Source of the DNA: Chara braunii
Lineage: Eukaryota; Streptophyta; Charophyceae; Charales; Characeae
Assembly (NCBI GenBank): GCA_003427395.1
Contig: BFEA01000095.1
Coordinates: forward strand, 1,008,058-1,034,188
Length of the DNA: 26,131 bases
Direction: 5' to 3'
Below the pieces are notes generated by a model. The model worked only from the letters and a program-made list of their open reading frames with translations, was not told where the DNA came from and did no database searches. Both the position numbers and the translations under genes were made by a program. This document shows, in pieces, positions 1-9,447 of this stretch. Within the stretch, counting starts at the first letter, position 1, and each line of letters starts with the position of its first letter.

Positions 1-73
<73 letters not shown>

Positions 74-92
74 CATAACAAGCGACAAAGAG

Positions 93-149
<57 letters not shown>
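1..149. repeat. (AG)n microsatellite, left edge
   Basis: Pure AG dinucleotide repeat at about 1-71 and 97-149, broken by a short A-rich segment (about 72-96). It abuts SINE copy 1 directly and has probably erased that copy's tRNA-like head. The same repeat closes the right edge of the window. Confidence 0.97.
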
Positions 150-150
<1 letters not shown>

Positions 151-151
<1 letters not shown>

Positions 152-559
152 CGTTGGGTCCCCCTGAGTGGCATTGAGCAGAGACTGCTGATGTTAATTG
201 GGCGAGGGGACCGGAGGGGAGGCGCAGTGACTGGCCCATCGAAGAAGCTCGGTCCTGATGCTACCGGCTGACCCCTGGCCGGTATGGCCCACCTGCTGTA
301 GCAGGTATCGCACCTGCTGGTGGGTGCAGCTCCCGCATGTTCCCTCGTTGGAGGCTTGAGCACGCATGTGGCTGCTACGGGAACCCCGTAATACTATAAT
401 GACAATAAAAAAGGCCTCAAAAAAGGCCGTCCTGTCCAGATTTGACAGGTAATTAAATTGGTTGGGCTTAAAGAATTAGCCTTTAAACCAAAAAAAAAAA
501 AAAAAAAAAAAGATATCCCAAGGCTGTCACCCTTTTTAACTTAAAAAAAAAAAAAAAAA
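151..559 (+). mobile_element. tRNA-derived SINE, copy 1 (5'-truncated)
   Basis: This stretch aligns along its length with the SINE at 1440-1859. Shared blocks include the GTTGG-TCCCCC start (near 153 and 1562), GCATT followed by CTGCTGATGTT, a GGGGAGGCRCAG block, GACTGGCC, GATGCTCGGTCC-like sequence and CCCCTGGCCGGT. The ends also match: TTGACAG or TTGTCAG, then CAAGGC, then CCCTTT before the A tail. This copy lacks the roughly 120-bp head with the A and B boxes. It carries an extra internal A tract (about 490-511) and ends in a 17-A tail at 543-559. No target-site duplication is visible, because the left flank is microsatellite. It codes for nothing; peptides read through the A tracts are homopolymer artefacts. 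Confidence 0.75.
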
Positions 560-560
560 G

Positions 561-684
561 TGGGCCTGGCCACACCACTCTCGAAAGGTTAAAAAGACAA
601 AAATGTGGCGGGCGCATCCGGCCATGTTCTAGCAGGAAGTTCATTCTCATCTTGCACATTTCGAGAGTGGCGTGGCCATGCCCA
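561..684. repeat. Inverted repeat, 26-bp arms
   Basis: The left arm (561-586) and the reverse complement of the right arm (659-684) agree at 24 of 26 positions, around the core CCACTCTCGAAA. The arms are 72 bp apart. This could be a small foldback element or a MITE remnant. The left arm begins one base after the SINE copy 1 A tail. Confidence 0.8.
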
Positions 685-826
685 GTCATATTTACCTGTT
701 CCAGAAAAGAAATCACAAAACGAGAAAAAATCATATCCCACGCCACTCGCAAAACTCAGCCACTGCCAACGCAGCAGGGGAAAGTGGGCTGCGAAGCCTT
801 GAGCCGCTTGAGGGCCTCGCGGCACG

Positions 827-965
827 GCACACGAAACGAAAACGAACCGAGTGCATCTGCCCGCCAAAGGTGGCAAAATACACTCGTTACTATTTATAGC
901 AAACCGACGAACCTGGCCATTGTCTGGCGGAATATACATTCGTTTCGTTTTTCGTTTCGTGTGGC
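827..965. repeat. Inverted repeat, about 40-bp arms
   Basis: The left arm (827-866) and the reverse complement of the right arm (925-965) share CACACGAAACGAAAA, then CGAA and CGCCA, with a few mismatches and two one-base gaps. The arms are 58 bp apart and enclose TATTTATAG. A foldback element or a transcribed hairpin are both possible. Confidence 0.75.
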
Positions 966-1041
966 GAGTCCCTGAGCGTTGTGGATTCACGTGCAAGATC
1001 CACGCGTCGTGACGAGAGGAGAAGAATTTGAAAAAAAAAAA

Positions 1042-1078
1042 GAAAACTTTCCTGGCGAGAGATTTGAATCCAGCCCAG
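1042..1078 (+). pseudogene. 5' fragment of element E reverse transcriptase
   Basis: Read in phase from 1042, this 37-bp remnant gives ENFPGERFESSP. It aligns with the block before RT motif A that reads GAFVKHRS in element D and GAFVQGRS in element C. Spacing to the LLD motif fits: about 31 residues after the arginine here against 29 in D. The frame continues into 21867 once AF is removed. The fragment is short, so the call depends on the flanking duplication and the preserved phase. The A-rich run just upstream (1031-1041) is probably outside the element. Confidence 0.55.
1066..1078 (+). repeat. Target-site duplication of element AF, left copy
   Basis: GAATCCAGCCCAG is found exactly here and at 21854-21866, where it follows AF's A-rich tail. 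The left copy abuts the first base of the AF polymerase fragment. Thirteen bases is a normal TSD length for a LINE. Confidence 0.8.
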
Positions 1079-1330
1079 CCGATGGCATGGAACACCCTGT
1101 CGTGTCTACCCAAAGCCAATGGCGGGCTTGGATTGCTAGATCCGGATGTTCAGACCCTGTCGCTGCTTTCGAAATGGATAAGCAAGGTGGCCTCAGCAGA
1201 CCCTCAAGCAGACTGGTGTTTACTGGCCGAGGAGATTCTGTGTGAGCAATGGGGGCTGTCATGTGCTTCTGATGCCCTGGTAGCAATCATGCTCCAAAGC
1301 GCCCTGGCGAAGCGGATTAAGTCGAGATTC
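1079..1330 (+). pseudogene. AF polymerase fragment (after the RT domain)
   Basis: An open frame gives an 84-residue stretch starting MAWNTLSCLPKANGGLGLLD and containing LSKWISKV, DWCLLAEEIL and EQWGLSCASD. It matches element C (VAWEALC, DGGLAITDP, DWCCMAEQIL, EWGLSCPSD) and element B. This is the conserved LINE segment between the RT palm and the zinc finger, present in the family but of uncertain role. It starts at the AF 5' truncation and ends at RIKSRF, where element C is inserted. There are no stops in this piece. Confidence 0.85.
1315..1329 (+). repeat. Target-site duplication of element C, left copy
   Basis: GATTAAGTCGAGATT here matches GATTAAGTCGAAATT at 13969-13983 with one transition. 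The duplication lies in AF coding sequence, and the right copy abuts the 5' end of antisense element C. Confidence 0.75.
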
Positions 1331-1382
1331 CCCCCCCCCCCCCAAAACATCCTGTCCTTTTATATTATCAAAAAAAGATCTT
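1330..1382 (-). other. Displaced 3' tail of element C, ending in poly(C) on the plus strand
   Basis: A C run at 1330-1343 is followed by A/T-rich sequence up to AAAAAAAGATCTT (1370-1382), which is repeated where element C resumes at 9965-9977. Read on the minus strand after the C hairpin, it supplies about 40 bases of 3' tail, similar in length to B's 40 bases between hairpin and poly(A), and then a G run. Assignment to C is inferred from the flanking duplications; there is no independent match. Confidence 0.5.
1370..1382 (+). repeat. Target-site duplication of element B, left copy
   Basis: AAAAAAAGATCTT occurs here and at 9965-9977, immediately after B's poly(A). The A's are ambiguous with the tail, so GATCTT is the informative part. 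An A-rich target suits priming by a LINE endonuclease. Confidence 0.65.
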
Positions 1383-1422
1383 CGGTGGGCGCAACTTTCC
1401 AGGACTGTAAGAAAAAAAAAAA

Positions 1423-1439
1423 AACTTTCCACGACGCGG
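1423..1439 (+). repeat. Target-site duplication of SINE copy 2, left copy
   Basis: AACTTTCCACGACGCGG precedes the SINE, and AACTTTCCAGGACGCCC (1860-1876) follows its A tail. A third copy, AACTTTCCAGGAC, is at 1393-1405, separated from this one only by TGTAAG and a 13-A run. The site may have been hit twice. Confidence 0.7.
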
Positions 1440-1859
1440 ATCCAGCAGCCTAACTCAGTCGGTAAGGCACGCAAGTGGCATTCAGGAGGTCTTGGGTTCA
1501 ATTCCCATTGCCCTCATGTACCTTCCTGGGCATGCTTGGCGCCCTCCACCTAGAGATAGCCCGTTGGTCCCCCCAATTGGCATTAAGAAGCAGTCTCTGC
1601 TGATGTTCATAGGGGGAGGGGTAATGGGGGAGGCACAGCGACTGGCCACTCAGATGATGCTCGGTCCCTCTGCTACCTGCTGTCCCCTGGCCGGTGCCCC
1701 CCAGTGGGGGATCCCTGAAGGCTATCAGGCCACCCTAAGGCTATCAGGCGACCCTGGGCTGAAAAGGCCACCGTTGTCAGATTAGACACAAGATTGAATT
1801 TACCTGGGCTGGTTAGTCCAATGATAATACCTCAAGGCCATCGCCCTTTAAAAAAAAAA
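1440..1859 (+). mobile_element. tRNA-derived SINE, copy 2 (full length)
   Basis: A 420-bp retroposon with a tRNA-like head (1444-1508), a body shared with SINE copy 1, and a 12-A tail (1850-1861). It is flanked by AACTTTCCASGACG duplications. The body contains a 19-bp tandem duplication, AAGGCTATCAGGCNACCCT, at 1718-1736 and 1737-1755. It lies in the 5' UTR of element B and is therefore younger than B. It codes for nothing and would depend on a LINE for mobility. Confidence 0.8.
1444..1508 (+). promoter_or_regulatory. tRNA-like RNA polymerase III promoter (A and B boxes)
   Basis: The A box TAACTCAGTCGG (1451-1462) differs from TRGYNNARNNGG at one position. The B box GGTTCAATTCC (1495-1505) fits GGTTCRANNCC fully. 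Their start-to-start spacing of 44 bp is that of a tRNA gene. The T arm pairs over about four bases (GGG/CCC plus T-A). The acceptor and anticodon stems do not pair convincingly, so this is a SINE head, not a functional tRNA gene. Confidence 0.8.
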
Positions 1860-1894
1860 AACTTTCCAGGACGCCCTCCCTCAGGGCCTCGCCA

Positions 1895-1924
1895 CAACTC
1901 TTGAAACCGCATTTTCAAGAGTTG
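1895..1924. repeat. Perfect 12-bp stem-loop in the element B 5' UTR
   Basis: CAACTCTTGAAA (1895-1906) and TTTCAAGAGTTG (1913-1924) are exact reverse complements around the six-base loop CCGCAT. It lies about 20 bp after the SINE TSD, close to the presumed start of B. Confidence 0.85.
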
Positions 1925-2439
1925 GACGCATGGTTCGGGGGTCGCGGTGACGGGCGCCCGGTAGCGCTCCGCTCTGCGTTGCCGGCGGTAGTCAGGCTGG
2001 CGCTTTCTCGTCATTTTCCTGCGAACGCTGTGGGACGATGAGACGACTACCACCTCGCGTCAAGGGTTGACGCCAACCATAGCCGTGATGCGTATGGGAG
2101 GTATACGCGTCGGCAGAAAGTCCCTGATAAGAGGTGCCAACATGTGGAACTATGTGAAAAGACGCGTGTCCTCTGGCACTCGTCTTGTCAGGAAGAAAGA
2201 TGAACGGGGTCGCGTCGGAAGTTGATGTCAGCATGGACTTGTCATAGGTCTGTGGCGGAGCGCAGATTCATAATACTCCATTTACCGGGCCGGAGGCGAG
2301 GATTGAACTCATTGTTAAAGATCTGCCGTGGTGGGGGTACCTGGACCTCAAGGTGATATTTGTTGACGCGACCCCCCCCCCCAGATGAGGAAAGTATGTT
2401 ACTGCGGACACCTCATGCCGGCAGGGCCAGTCTTTTAGG

Positions 2440-2457
2440 GATCCCGATATAGGGATC
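2440..2457. repeat. Small stem-loop GATCCC-GATATA-GGGATC
   Basis: A six-bp stem with a six-base loop in the B 5' UTR. It is short and could be chance. Confidence 0.4.
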
Positions 2458-2799
2458 TGGCTGGGGGAGATAGATACATAGTTCTTAAAACGAAGATCGG
2501 GCTAGTCGCTCTCTACGAGTGAAACAGCATCGGTTGGACAGCACAGCGCGACACCCCATTGGAGCACTACGGATTGGACTACTCAAGCGCTCGTGTCAAC
2601 AATTCGGCGGTTCAGAATAAAAGTGATGGTATCATCCCTCTCTCTCAACCCATATTGTATGGCAATTTGCTTTACTTTGATCAGTTTGTTGAGCCTCGCA
2701 TTAGGGTGTATACCTATATTGTTTGGGTGGCTAGCTATATCGGCTTAAAGCGGTTATTTATCTGTTTTTTTATTTTTCTCCTTCTCTATCCCTTTGAAG

Positions 2800-4515
2800 A
2801 TGGCATCCACATCTGATCCGGCAGAGGACCGCATTCGCACGTTAGTAGAAAAATGCATTGAGGATGGAATATTTCCAGAAGGGCTGAACCACGGCACGTG
2901 TGTTTCGAATGGCCGATCTGACACCATTACCCTGAATGCTAAAGTGGACGACGGAGTAGTGTGATGTTTGAAAGAAAGGACTGTTGTCGTCATTTTCCAA
3001 ACAGAATCCAGAGCATTACCAACCAAAATTAAAGAAATGCTCATTCGTATTTACGAAGATGGATGGTATGCCAACCCGGCGGTCAATCCATCGCTCAAAA
3101 GGGGGAGAGTGAAGTATGAAGGGGCGAATGTGTTTTCATATATTGCAACCACCTAAGACATTGCTGATTTTATGATAAATAAGGGAAGTGATACGGTTGT
3201 TTTCAAGGACCCGAATGTGCTTGGGAGTCCAAACATTCGCTACTCACTTCAATTTCGGAGATGGGCCACAAAAAAGAAGCTGGAGGATCTTAAAGCTCAA
3301 GAGGCGGCCTGTAAGTTCTGGGTGATGGCCATCAGGGTATCTCTTCGTGCCATGTTCCATTTGCACTGGGCAGTCGAAACCTCTATGGCCAAAATCCTAA
3401 AGATGTATCCTCCTCAGAAGGATAATCACTTCCCGAGGTTGATGAACATTCAAATGGATTTGGCACCAGAGGCTAGGCAAACGTGGAAAGATAAATTGGA
3501 ATTTGACAAAGATGGGGAAACCTTTAAACTTGAATTTATCTCTCAAGCCACAGATTGGTGCAAAAAATGCCGATGGTACTATCATACAAAGGATAGTGTG
3601 GCTTGCCCACATCATCAGCAACATCACACCACACAGGGCACATCATCCCCCTCAAGACTGGCTCAGAACCAGAAAGGGAAATAGACGGCCAATTCGTCCC
3701 ATCCCTCAGCTAAGCAGCCATCACCAGCCCAACACTCGCCTGCAACGTCCCTTCAGCAGACAACACGTCCAACACTAATGTCATTTGTGCAACAGCCTGT
3801 AGCCCCCCCATGGAGTCCTTTAACGTTTGGACCACTCGGACAGACGGTAGGAGTTCGATCCATGCCTCAGGCTGCGAATCAATAGGTCCCGACGAATTTC
3901 CACGTCCCTCCGAATTTCCATGTCCCTCCACTGAACTCTCAAGGTGGACATGGAGGGATCCCTCCCTTTGGTTTTCCGGGTTTTGGTATGCAGATGGGTC
4001 CTGGATTATTCAATGGTAAGTTTGCCATGTCGGGCCCAATAATAGGTGGAGGTTCGCCGACATTCAGCGGCAGTCGTGTCAATCCTGTGTTCGAACCTGA
4101 ACCTCCACCACCAGGGGTGCCTACAGGTGGGGTGGTCCCTCCTTTTGGAGGAGTTGTCGGGAATGCAATGGCGGCTCCAGTAGCTACGCCAGTTCCAACA
4201 ATCCCAACTTCGCCTTCTACAGGATCCCAATGCCCAGTCCCTGGACAGACAAGAGGGGAGGAAGGTTCCGGGGGGCCGACAACCTCTATAAACGGCGCTA
4301 CTGGTGCTGGCACCGACAACGATTCGGAGCAGGAGGGGAGATCGCAAGAGAATGGGAATGACCCAGGGTCTGCAATGAGAGGCAGTAGATGCCCAACAAA
4401 GCAGCGTCGTACACGTGAGGCTGAATTGACAGGAGAAAAATCCTCCAGATCATTCACCTTTTTTGAAGGTGAATCTTCAGCCTCGTCAGTTGTACCCGCT
4501 TCAGGAACTCTGTGA
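2800..4515 (+). pseudogene. Element B ORF1, gag-like RNA-binding protein, four stops
   Basis: ORF1 proteins of LINEs coat the element RNA and help form the retrotransposition particle. The frame starts at ATG 2800 and stays in one phase for 572 codons to TGA 4513-4515, broken by in-frame stops at 2962 (TGA), 3154 (TAA), 3682 (TAG) and 3883 (TAG). The first half (to about residue 250) is charged and mixed. A zinc knuckle follows as C254-X2-C257-X4-H262-X6-C269 (3559-3606), in the context DWCKKCRWYYH. After it come a Ser/Gln/Pro-rich linker, a Gly/Pro-rich stretch (about 3900-4260, with PPPPGVPTGG) and a charged tail. The finger is close to, but not exactly, the usual CX2CX4HX4C. No frameshift was found, so decay is by point mutation. 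The stop overlaps the first codon of ORF2 (GTGA). Identity as ORF1 rests on position and the finger. Confidence 0.75.
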
Positions 4516-5177
4516 CTCTAAATCAAACACCAATAAGCGATCCCGACCTTGCTAATCGAGGAGGGATGACATCAGTCTCAAGGGAGGCAAGTACATCTAT
4601 CAAACGGATAGTACCAGTAATTTGTATCCCTGACTCACAGGGGGATTTAGTCCTCTGTTATGACTCTGGGAACAGGAACCTGGTGATGGCGTCCTTCCCG
4701 ACCGATCTCCTACCTAGTAATGAGGCAATTTTGGGTTGCGTCAGATCGTTGTTGAAAAACAAGTTTCCGTGTCGGGTGGTCCCCAATATTACGATGGGAC
4801 GGGCAGTACGCCAATCCCCATCATAAATTTGTTATCGCCTATATGTCCCATTCGTAGACCTACGGATTCCCCCGGACGCCTTACCGGTCCTGGAGCGAGA
4901 AGGAGTGGTGTGGGTCCCTGGAAGGTGGTTTGACAGAATAGACAATCCAAATCTGTCAACCATCCAGCTGGATGATGGTCTCTCTGCAGAGTCTGTGGCT
5001 GAGTGCAATCTGTAGTTGAAAGGGAGGAACCTGGTGTCTCCCTTTTTCCGTGATAGCATGTCCTCTCCGTAGTCTACACCTCGGAACACCACAGAGCCAA
5101 GACGTAGGAAAACTCCAGTGGCAACGAGTGGTCTCGGTCATATCCATAAACATGCAGGCCGAGATCCGCACACATGA
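4512..5177 (+). pseudogene. Element B ORF2, conserved protein of unknown function
   Basis: A middle ORF between gag and polymerase. The frame opens at GTG 4512, overlapping the ORF1 stop. The first ATG in phase is 4566. It ends at TGA 5175-5177, which overlaps the ORF3 ATG as ATGA. In-frame stops at 4824 (TAA) and about 5011 and 5071 (both TAG) break it. It is homologous to the intact ORF2 of element D: IVPVICI matches LVPIISV, CVRSLLKN-VVPNI matches KVRSMVND-MIPDL, RLYVPFVD matches RLYIACLE, and LEREGVVW matches LEQEGFTW. The C-terminal end is basic, as in D. I do not recognise the family. The order of hydrophobic strand, LP/VP, helix and RLY...E-G-W weakly recalls a Nudix fold without its catalytic glutamates; that is a guess. 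An active copy would encode about 200 residues. Confidence 0.65.
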
Positions 5178-8100
5178 ACCATGTATCTGTTGCATCCTGG
5201 AATGTACGGGGATTAGGGGATCAGAATGGGAGAGAGAAACGCAGTCGGCTGAAATCTTGGATCCACTCAAATAAATCACAGATCATTTCTTTGCAAGAAA
5301 CAAAGTTAAGTTCAGATAAAATAACATACTTGGGTAGATGGTGGGATGGCCCACAGTTGTGGGCCCCTGCGGATGGGTCGAAGGGGGGGACAACAATTCT
5401 GTTCCATCGCAGTCTGGACTTTGAGTGACCTGACGAGTGTTTTGATAATTGGGGCCGCTGGGTTTGGGTTAAAGGTGTCATAGCAGTCGAATCTTTGGCC
5501 ATAATGTGCGTGTATGTACCATCAGAGAGAAAGGAACGACTGAGATTCTAAAATGACTTAGCGGATGCTATTCCAGATGTTGAAAACTTGGTACTTGTCG
5601 GAGATTGGAATACGGTGCTGAACCCCGGTATAGATACACAGCAGGTTCGGCCAATTCGTACGGATGCCAAAATATTAACGACACTGCTTGAAAGACTTGG
5701 CCTAATCGATGCATACCGGGTAACACAGCCCAACGACTTTGGCTTCACGTGGCATCCGACGAGTCGACGACATAACACACTGAGCGGTGATCAATGGGCC
5801 CTTAGACGTCAGCGGAGACTTGACATGATTTTTGTCAGGGCCGCTGCATGGGAGTCGTTGCTGTCTGTGACACCGGTGGCGGACCCGATATCTGACCATT
5901 ACCCTGTTTTCGCCCGCTTTGCACCCGGTCCGTGCATCGATAGGGAGCGAGGATACTTTAGGCTAAATACGTAGAATCTGGATGATCCCGACGTTGTCCA
6001 GTGGGTGGAGAGACAGAATGAGGCGTGGCAGAGTACTAAGGATTTATTCTCATCTAAAGGTGAATGGTTGACCACCGGTCTGCGCATTATATCCAATGGA
6101 CTTGCGGTCTTATCCATCATGAAGGTCTACCAAAGGAAAGAAGAAGAGAGAATTTGCAAACAAAAAATAGAGGCCGCAGAAGCAGAGATAGACAAACACC
6201 CTATTTCAGATGTTTTTTGGGCTAGAGAGAGAACTCGATGACTGCAGAAGTGGGAGGAGATACAGTTGAAAAGATAGAAGGTAGGACAAGAACGCTGTAA
6301 AGTAATGGGGATGGAGAAGTTGGATGGCATGATAAAAGAGACATTTGCGCTGGTTAACAGACAAACTTCCCAACACCGTATTATGAAGGAGCTTGCACAT
6401 CCATTCGACCCAAACCTTCGCAAATCTTCAGAAACGGCAGGGATGTGCGAATACGCCATCACGTACTTTTGGGATATTCTGACATCTCGTAGACCACCGG
6501 AGGAGGCGGAGGCGGACTTATCTGTGTCCTCATCCTTCTGGACACATACGGAGACCCGCATCCCTCTATCCGATAAACTGGCACTGGATAGGCCAATTAC
6601 GGGGGAGGAACTGACGCATGCCGCCAAACAAAGGACGAAAAGGAAGGCCCCAGGGGAGGGTGGACTCCCCATCGAATTCTTTCTTAAATTTTGGATCTTA
6701 TTTAGGGAAGATTTAGTCCAAATTTATAACGAGTCCTTAACTGGTACCAGGCTACCTGCGTGCATGACGAAAGGGATTATCGCTCTTCTCTTCAAAAAAG
6801 GGGAAAAGAGTAACATACGGAATTGGTGACCGATCTCCCTGCTCAACACGGTGTATAAATTATTGGCAAAGACCCTGGCTATTAGGTAAGCCGAGTATTT
6901 GCCTGGTTTAGTAGATGTTGACCAAGGAGCTTTCGTGAAAGGCAGGTCAATATTGGACAACATTGTCACAGTGGTTGAATCAATGGAAATTATTGAGGGA
7001 GAGCAATTGGATATGGTCATCCTTCTCCTGGATTTGGAGAAGGCTTATTACAGAGTAAGTTTGGCCTTTGTCTTGACAACATTGAGACACATGGGCATTG
7101 ACCCAAACTTCATCACATAGGTAAAGTCATGTATTTTCATGCTACTGCCTCTGTAATGATAAACGGAAGAATCTCTCGAGCATTTCCATTGACGCGATCA
7201 CTGCGAAAAGGCTGTCCATTAGCCCCACTGCTCTTTGTCATGCAGATGGACGTTTTGTTGAATAACGTGAAGAGGAACCCTTATATAGTTGGACTAAGAA
7301 TATGGGGCCATGTGCAGTTCAAAGAAAGCACCCTCGCTGATGATCTGACAATTATATCTAAGAATACTGTAGGCTCTCTTACAGCGGCAAAAAGGTTATT
7401 AGTTGATTATTGTGTCTTGTGTGAGGCTCAAGTGAATTGGTCAAAGTCAACTTTTTTTCTGCCTGATCAGTATGGGTTGTGTGTGGATTTAGGGATGAAA
7501 TAAATCCCAGCTGATTCGTCAGAGAGGTTTTTGGGAGTGCAAGTTTCCCTTCAAAATTATGCAGATATCCAAGATGAGCTACTGTTGGGGAGGTGGAGCA
7601 GCGGATCCGGAAATGGAAGACTGTGTATGGCTTGTCCCTCTTCGGCAAAGCCTTGATTGTCAATACAACGGTGTTTTCCCAGCTCTAGTACACGGGAGCT
7701 GTGAGGCCCCTTGGGAAGAAGACAGCGCAGTGCATCAAGACAGTGGCCTCTAAGTACATATGGAAACTTAACGTTGAGGAAGGTCAGGGCCACATGTCCA
7801 AACTGTCATGGGAGAAAATAACAGCGACAAAAGAGGATGGGGGTCTTGCTGTTCTCGATCCCGTACGTCAAAACAACGCCTTGCTCTCCAAATGGCTGGT
7901 GAAAGCAGTCATAGATATGGAGAACCGCAGCTGGGTCGCACTAGCCGAGTACATCCTGGCGAAAGACTGGGGCTTAAGTAGGGGGGAGGATGTATGGGCA
8001 GTGATGATGCTCCCAGCATACCAGCGACGGAGACCGAAGTCTTCCTTCTGGCAAGGAGTGATTCGGGCTTGGAGGACTGTTGCCGCAACACCAGTCAGAG

Positions 8101-9447
8101 AACCCCAAACACGGGATGAGGTTCTACGTCAACCCCTGTTTGAGAACCAATGGATTACAAAGGAGAATGGCACAGTCTTCGCCATTACAGGAAGCGGTAA
8201 CTTTGGGAGGGCATGGGTGGAAAGAGGAGTCCTACGGGTTGAGGACTTGTGGGATGACCTTAGTATGGATTGGAAAGATGAAGCATCTCTCCGCGGGCAA
8301 CTGGGGAGAATATAGCATATTGGCCTGAGGCGGGCGGAGTTGATTAATGCAATTCCAGAGGAGTGGAAACATTTGCTGCGGGGCTCCGCTTCGAAAGGGT
8401 GCTGGTATCGACCAGTTCTTAGTGTGGGTTCAAAGCTACATATATTGAAATTTGTTGGAGATCAACAAGTGGAAGTGTGAGAAAGAGGAGGTGGAGAGGT
8501 TTCTCGCAAGGACAGTCTGATGTTTAAGGAAGAACGAAGGGTAAGTGGCTCCTGCCTGCTAGAGGAAGTGAGAGCAGTTCTACAGTTTTCAGCCGGTAGG
8601 GCAGCTCACCCCACTCTACTCATGAACGGGACTCCAATCCGACAGATGCGGTTGGACGTGGGATTATACGGATGGTTGGAGGGGAGAAAGGTAGTGACAC
8701 TGCACCAGTACAGTTCCAGATTGGGCATGGCAGTGCAGAGGGCTAAGGGGTGCACGGGGATCGGTATACAGAATGCATTTTCGCTCTCTAGTACTGGTAA
8801 AACCCTTTCTGTGGACTACTACAAGGACATGTGGAAAGTGTGCCAACGAGTGCCAAGTAAGAAATGCTCATCAATATTGTGGCAGATGATCCACCGGGCC
8901 CCCTTGGACGCTGTATCCCTGTTCATAAGAGGAATGGAGGTGGATGTGCAGTGTATGCAGTGTCATCGACATTCTGAAGACCACACACACCTATGGGGCA
9001 CTTTCCCTCTCTCCTTCAGGATCTAGCGATGGTGGGGATATCATTGGAAAGCGCTTGGTGGTCCAGAGGAAGTGGAGTGGGATTTGGAATGGGCGATGAC
9101 AGACAAGTTGCCCGACTCATTGTCTTATGGAAAGGGTTGGGGCTACGTAGCTATGGCTATTCGGGTAGTGGCGATCTGGTGGATATGGAAAGAACGAAAT
9201 TCAGTGCTGTTCCACAATAAATACTTGTCAGATAATGAATTGAGGGGGGGTATGAAGGGCATTGAAGGCCACCGTCAGACACATGGTGGTGGTGGACTGG
9301 CGACGACGTGTGCTATCATTGGCTGAATCACAAAGATCCAGGGCAAGACTGTGGTTTTTACGGTCTTGGGCCAAGAAGAATCGATTGGCCGCGGTCTCTG
9401 CTGCATCAGGGAAACTGGTGTTGTCCCCTTGGCTCACGACGGTCTGA
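5174..9447 (+). pseudogene. Element B ORF3, endonuclease-reverse transcriptase, decayed
   Basis: This LINE polymerase nicks target DNA and copies the element RNA there. The APE-type endonuclease shows SWNVRGLGD, LQETKL (5294-5311 region), GDWNTVLNP (5600-5630) and ISDHYPVFARF (5890-5920). The RT shows DQGAFVKGRS, LLLDLEKAY (motif A, with the following D changed to Y), RKGCPLAPLLFV and LADDLTI (catalytic pair intact, near 7333). A zinc finger with CMQC and HLW (about 8950-9000) has lost its last cysteine. The C-terminus is LVLSPWLTTV. Stops lie at 5426, 5549, 5972, 6239, 6275, 6827, 6887, 7118, 7501, 7686, 8313, 8478 and 9024. Frame changes lie near 7126, 7590 and 9262. The full frame would be about 1,424 codons. 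The ATG was chosen because it overlaps the ORF2 stop and sits a few codons before SWNV. Confidence 0.9.

Larger units (their letters stand above)
560..1041. other. Left flank without a gene
   Basis: This 480-bp stretch lies between SINE copy 1 and the first piece of LINE E. It holds two independent imperfect inverted repeats (561-684 and 827-965, listed separately) and ends in an A-rich tract (about 1031-1041). Short open frames exist in several phases, but none resembles a known protein and they overlap the inverted repeats. I see no gene. Confidence 0.6.
1873..2799 (+). other. 5' UTR of element B
   Basis: About 0.93 kb without a supported coding frame separates the SINE insertion from the ORF1 ATG. 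It contains a perfect 12-bp hairpin (1895-1924), a smaller hairpin (2440-2457) and an 11-C run (2372-2382). LINE 5' UTRs usually carry an internal promoter; I recognise no promoter motif here. A frame open at 2559-2816 lacks an ATG at its start and is probably chance. Confidence 0.6.

Noticed and set aside
483-752. Small proteins with long Phe or Lys runs
   Set aside because: The runs are translated SINE A tails; there is no other coding signal.
1440-1515. Functional tRNA gene
   Set aside because: The A and B boxes are good, but the acceptor and anticodon stems do not pair and the sequence continues into a SINE body with an A tail.
2559-2816. Frame with hydrophobic C-terminus just before ORF1
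   Set aside because: It has no ATG at its start, overlaps the ORF1 start, and has no counterpart in the other elements.
3939-4457. Minus-strand 172-residue Pro/Gly-rich frame
   Set aside because: It is the reverse complement of the Gly/Pro-rich part of B ORF1, whose phase is continuous with the rest of ORF1.
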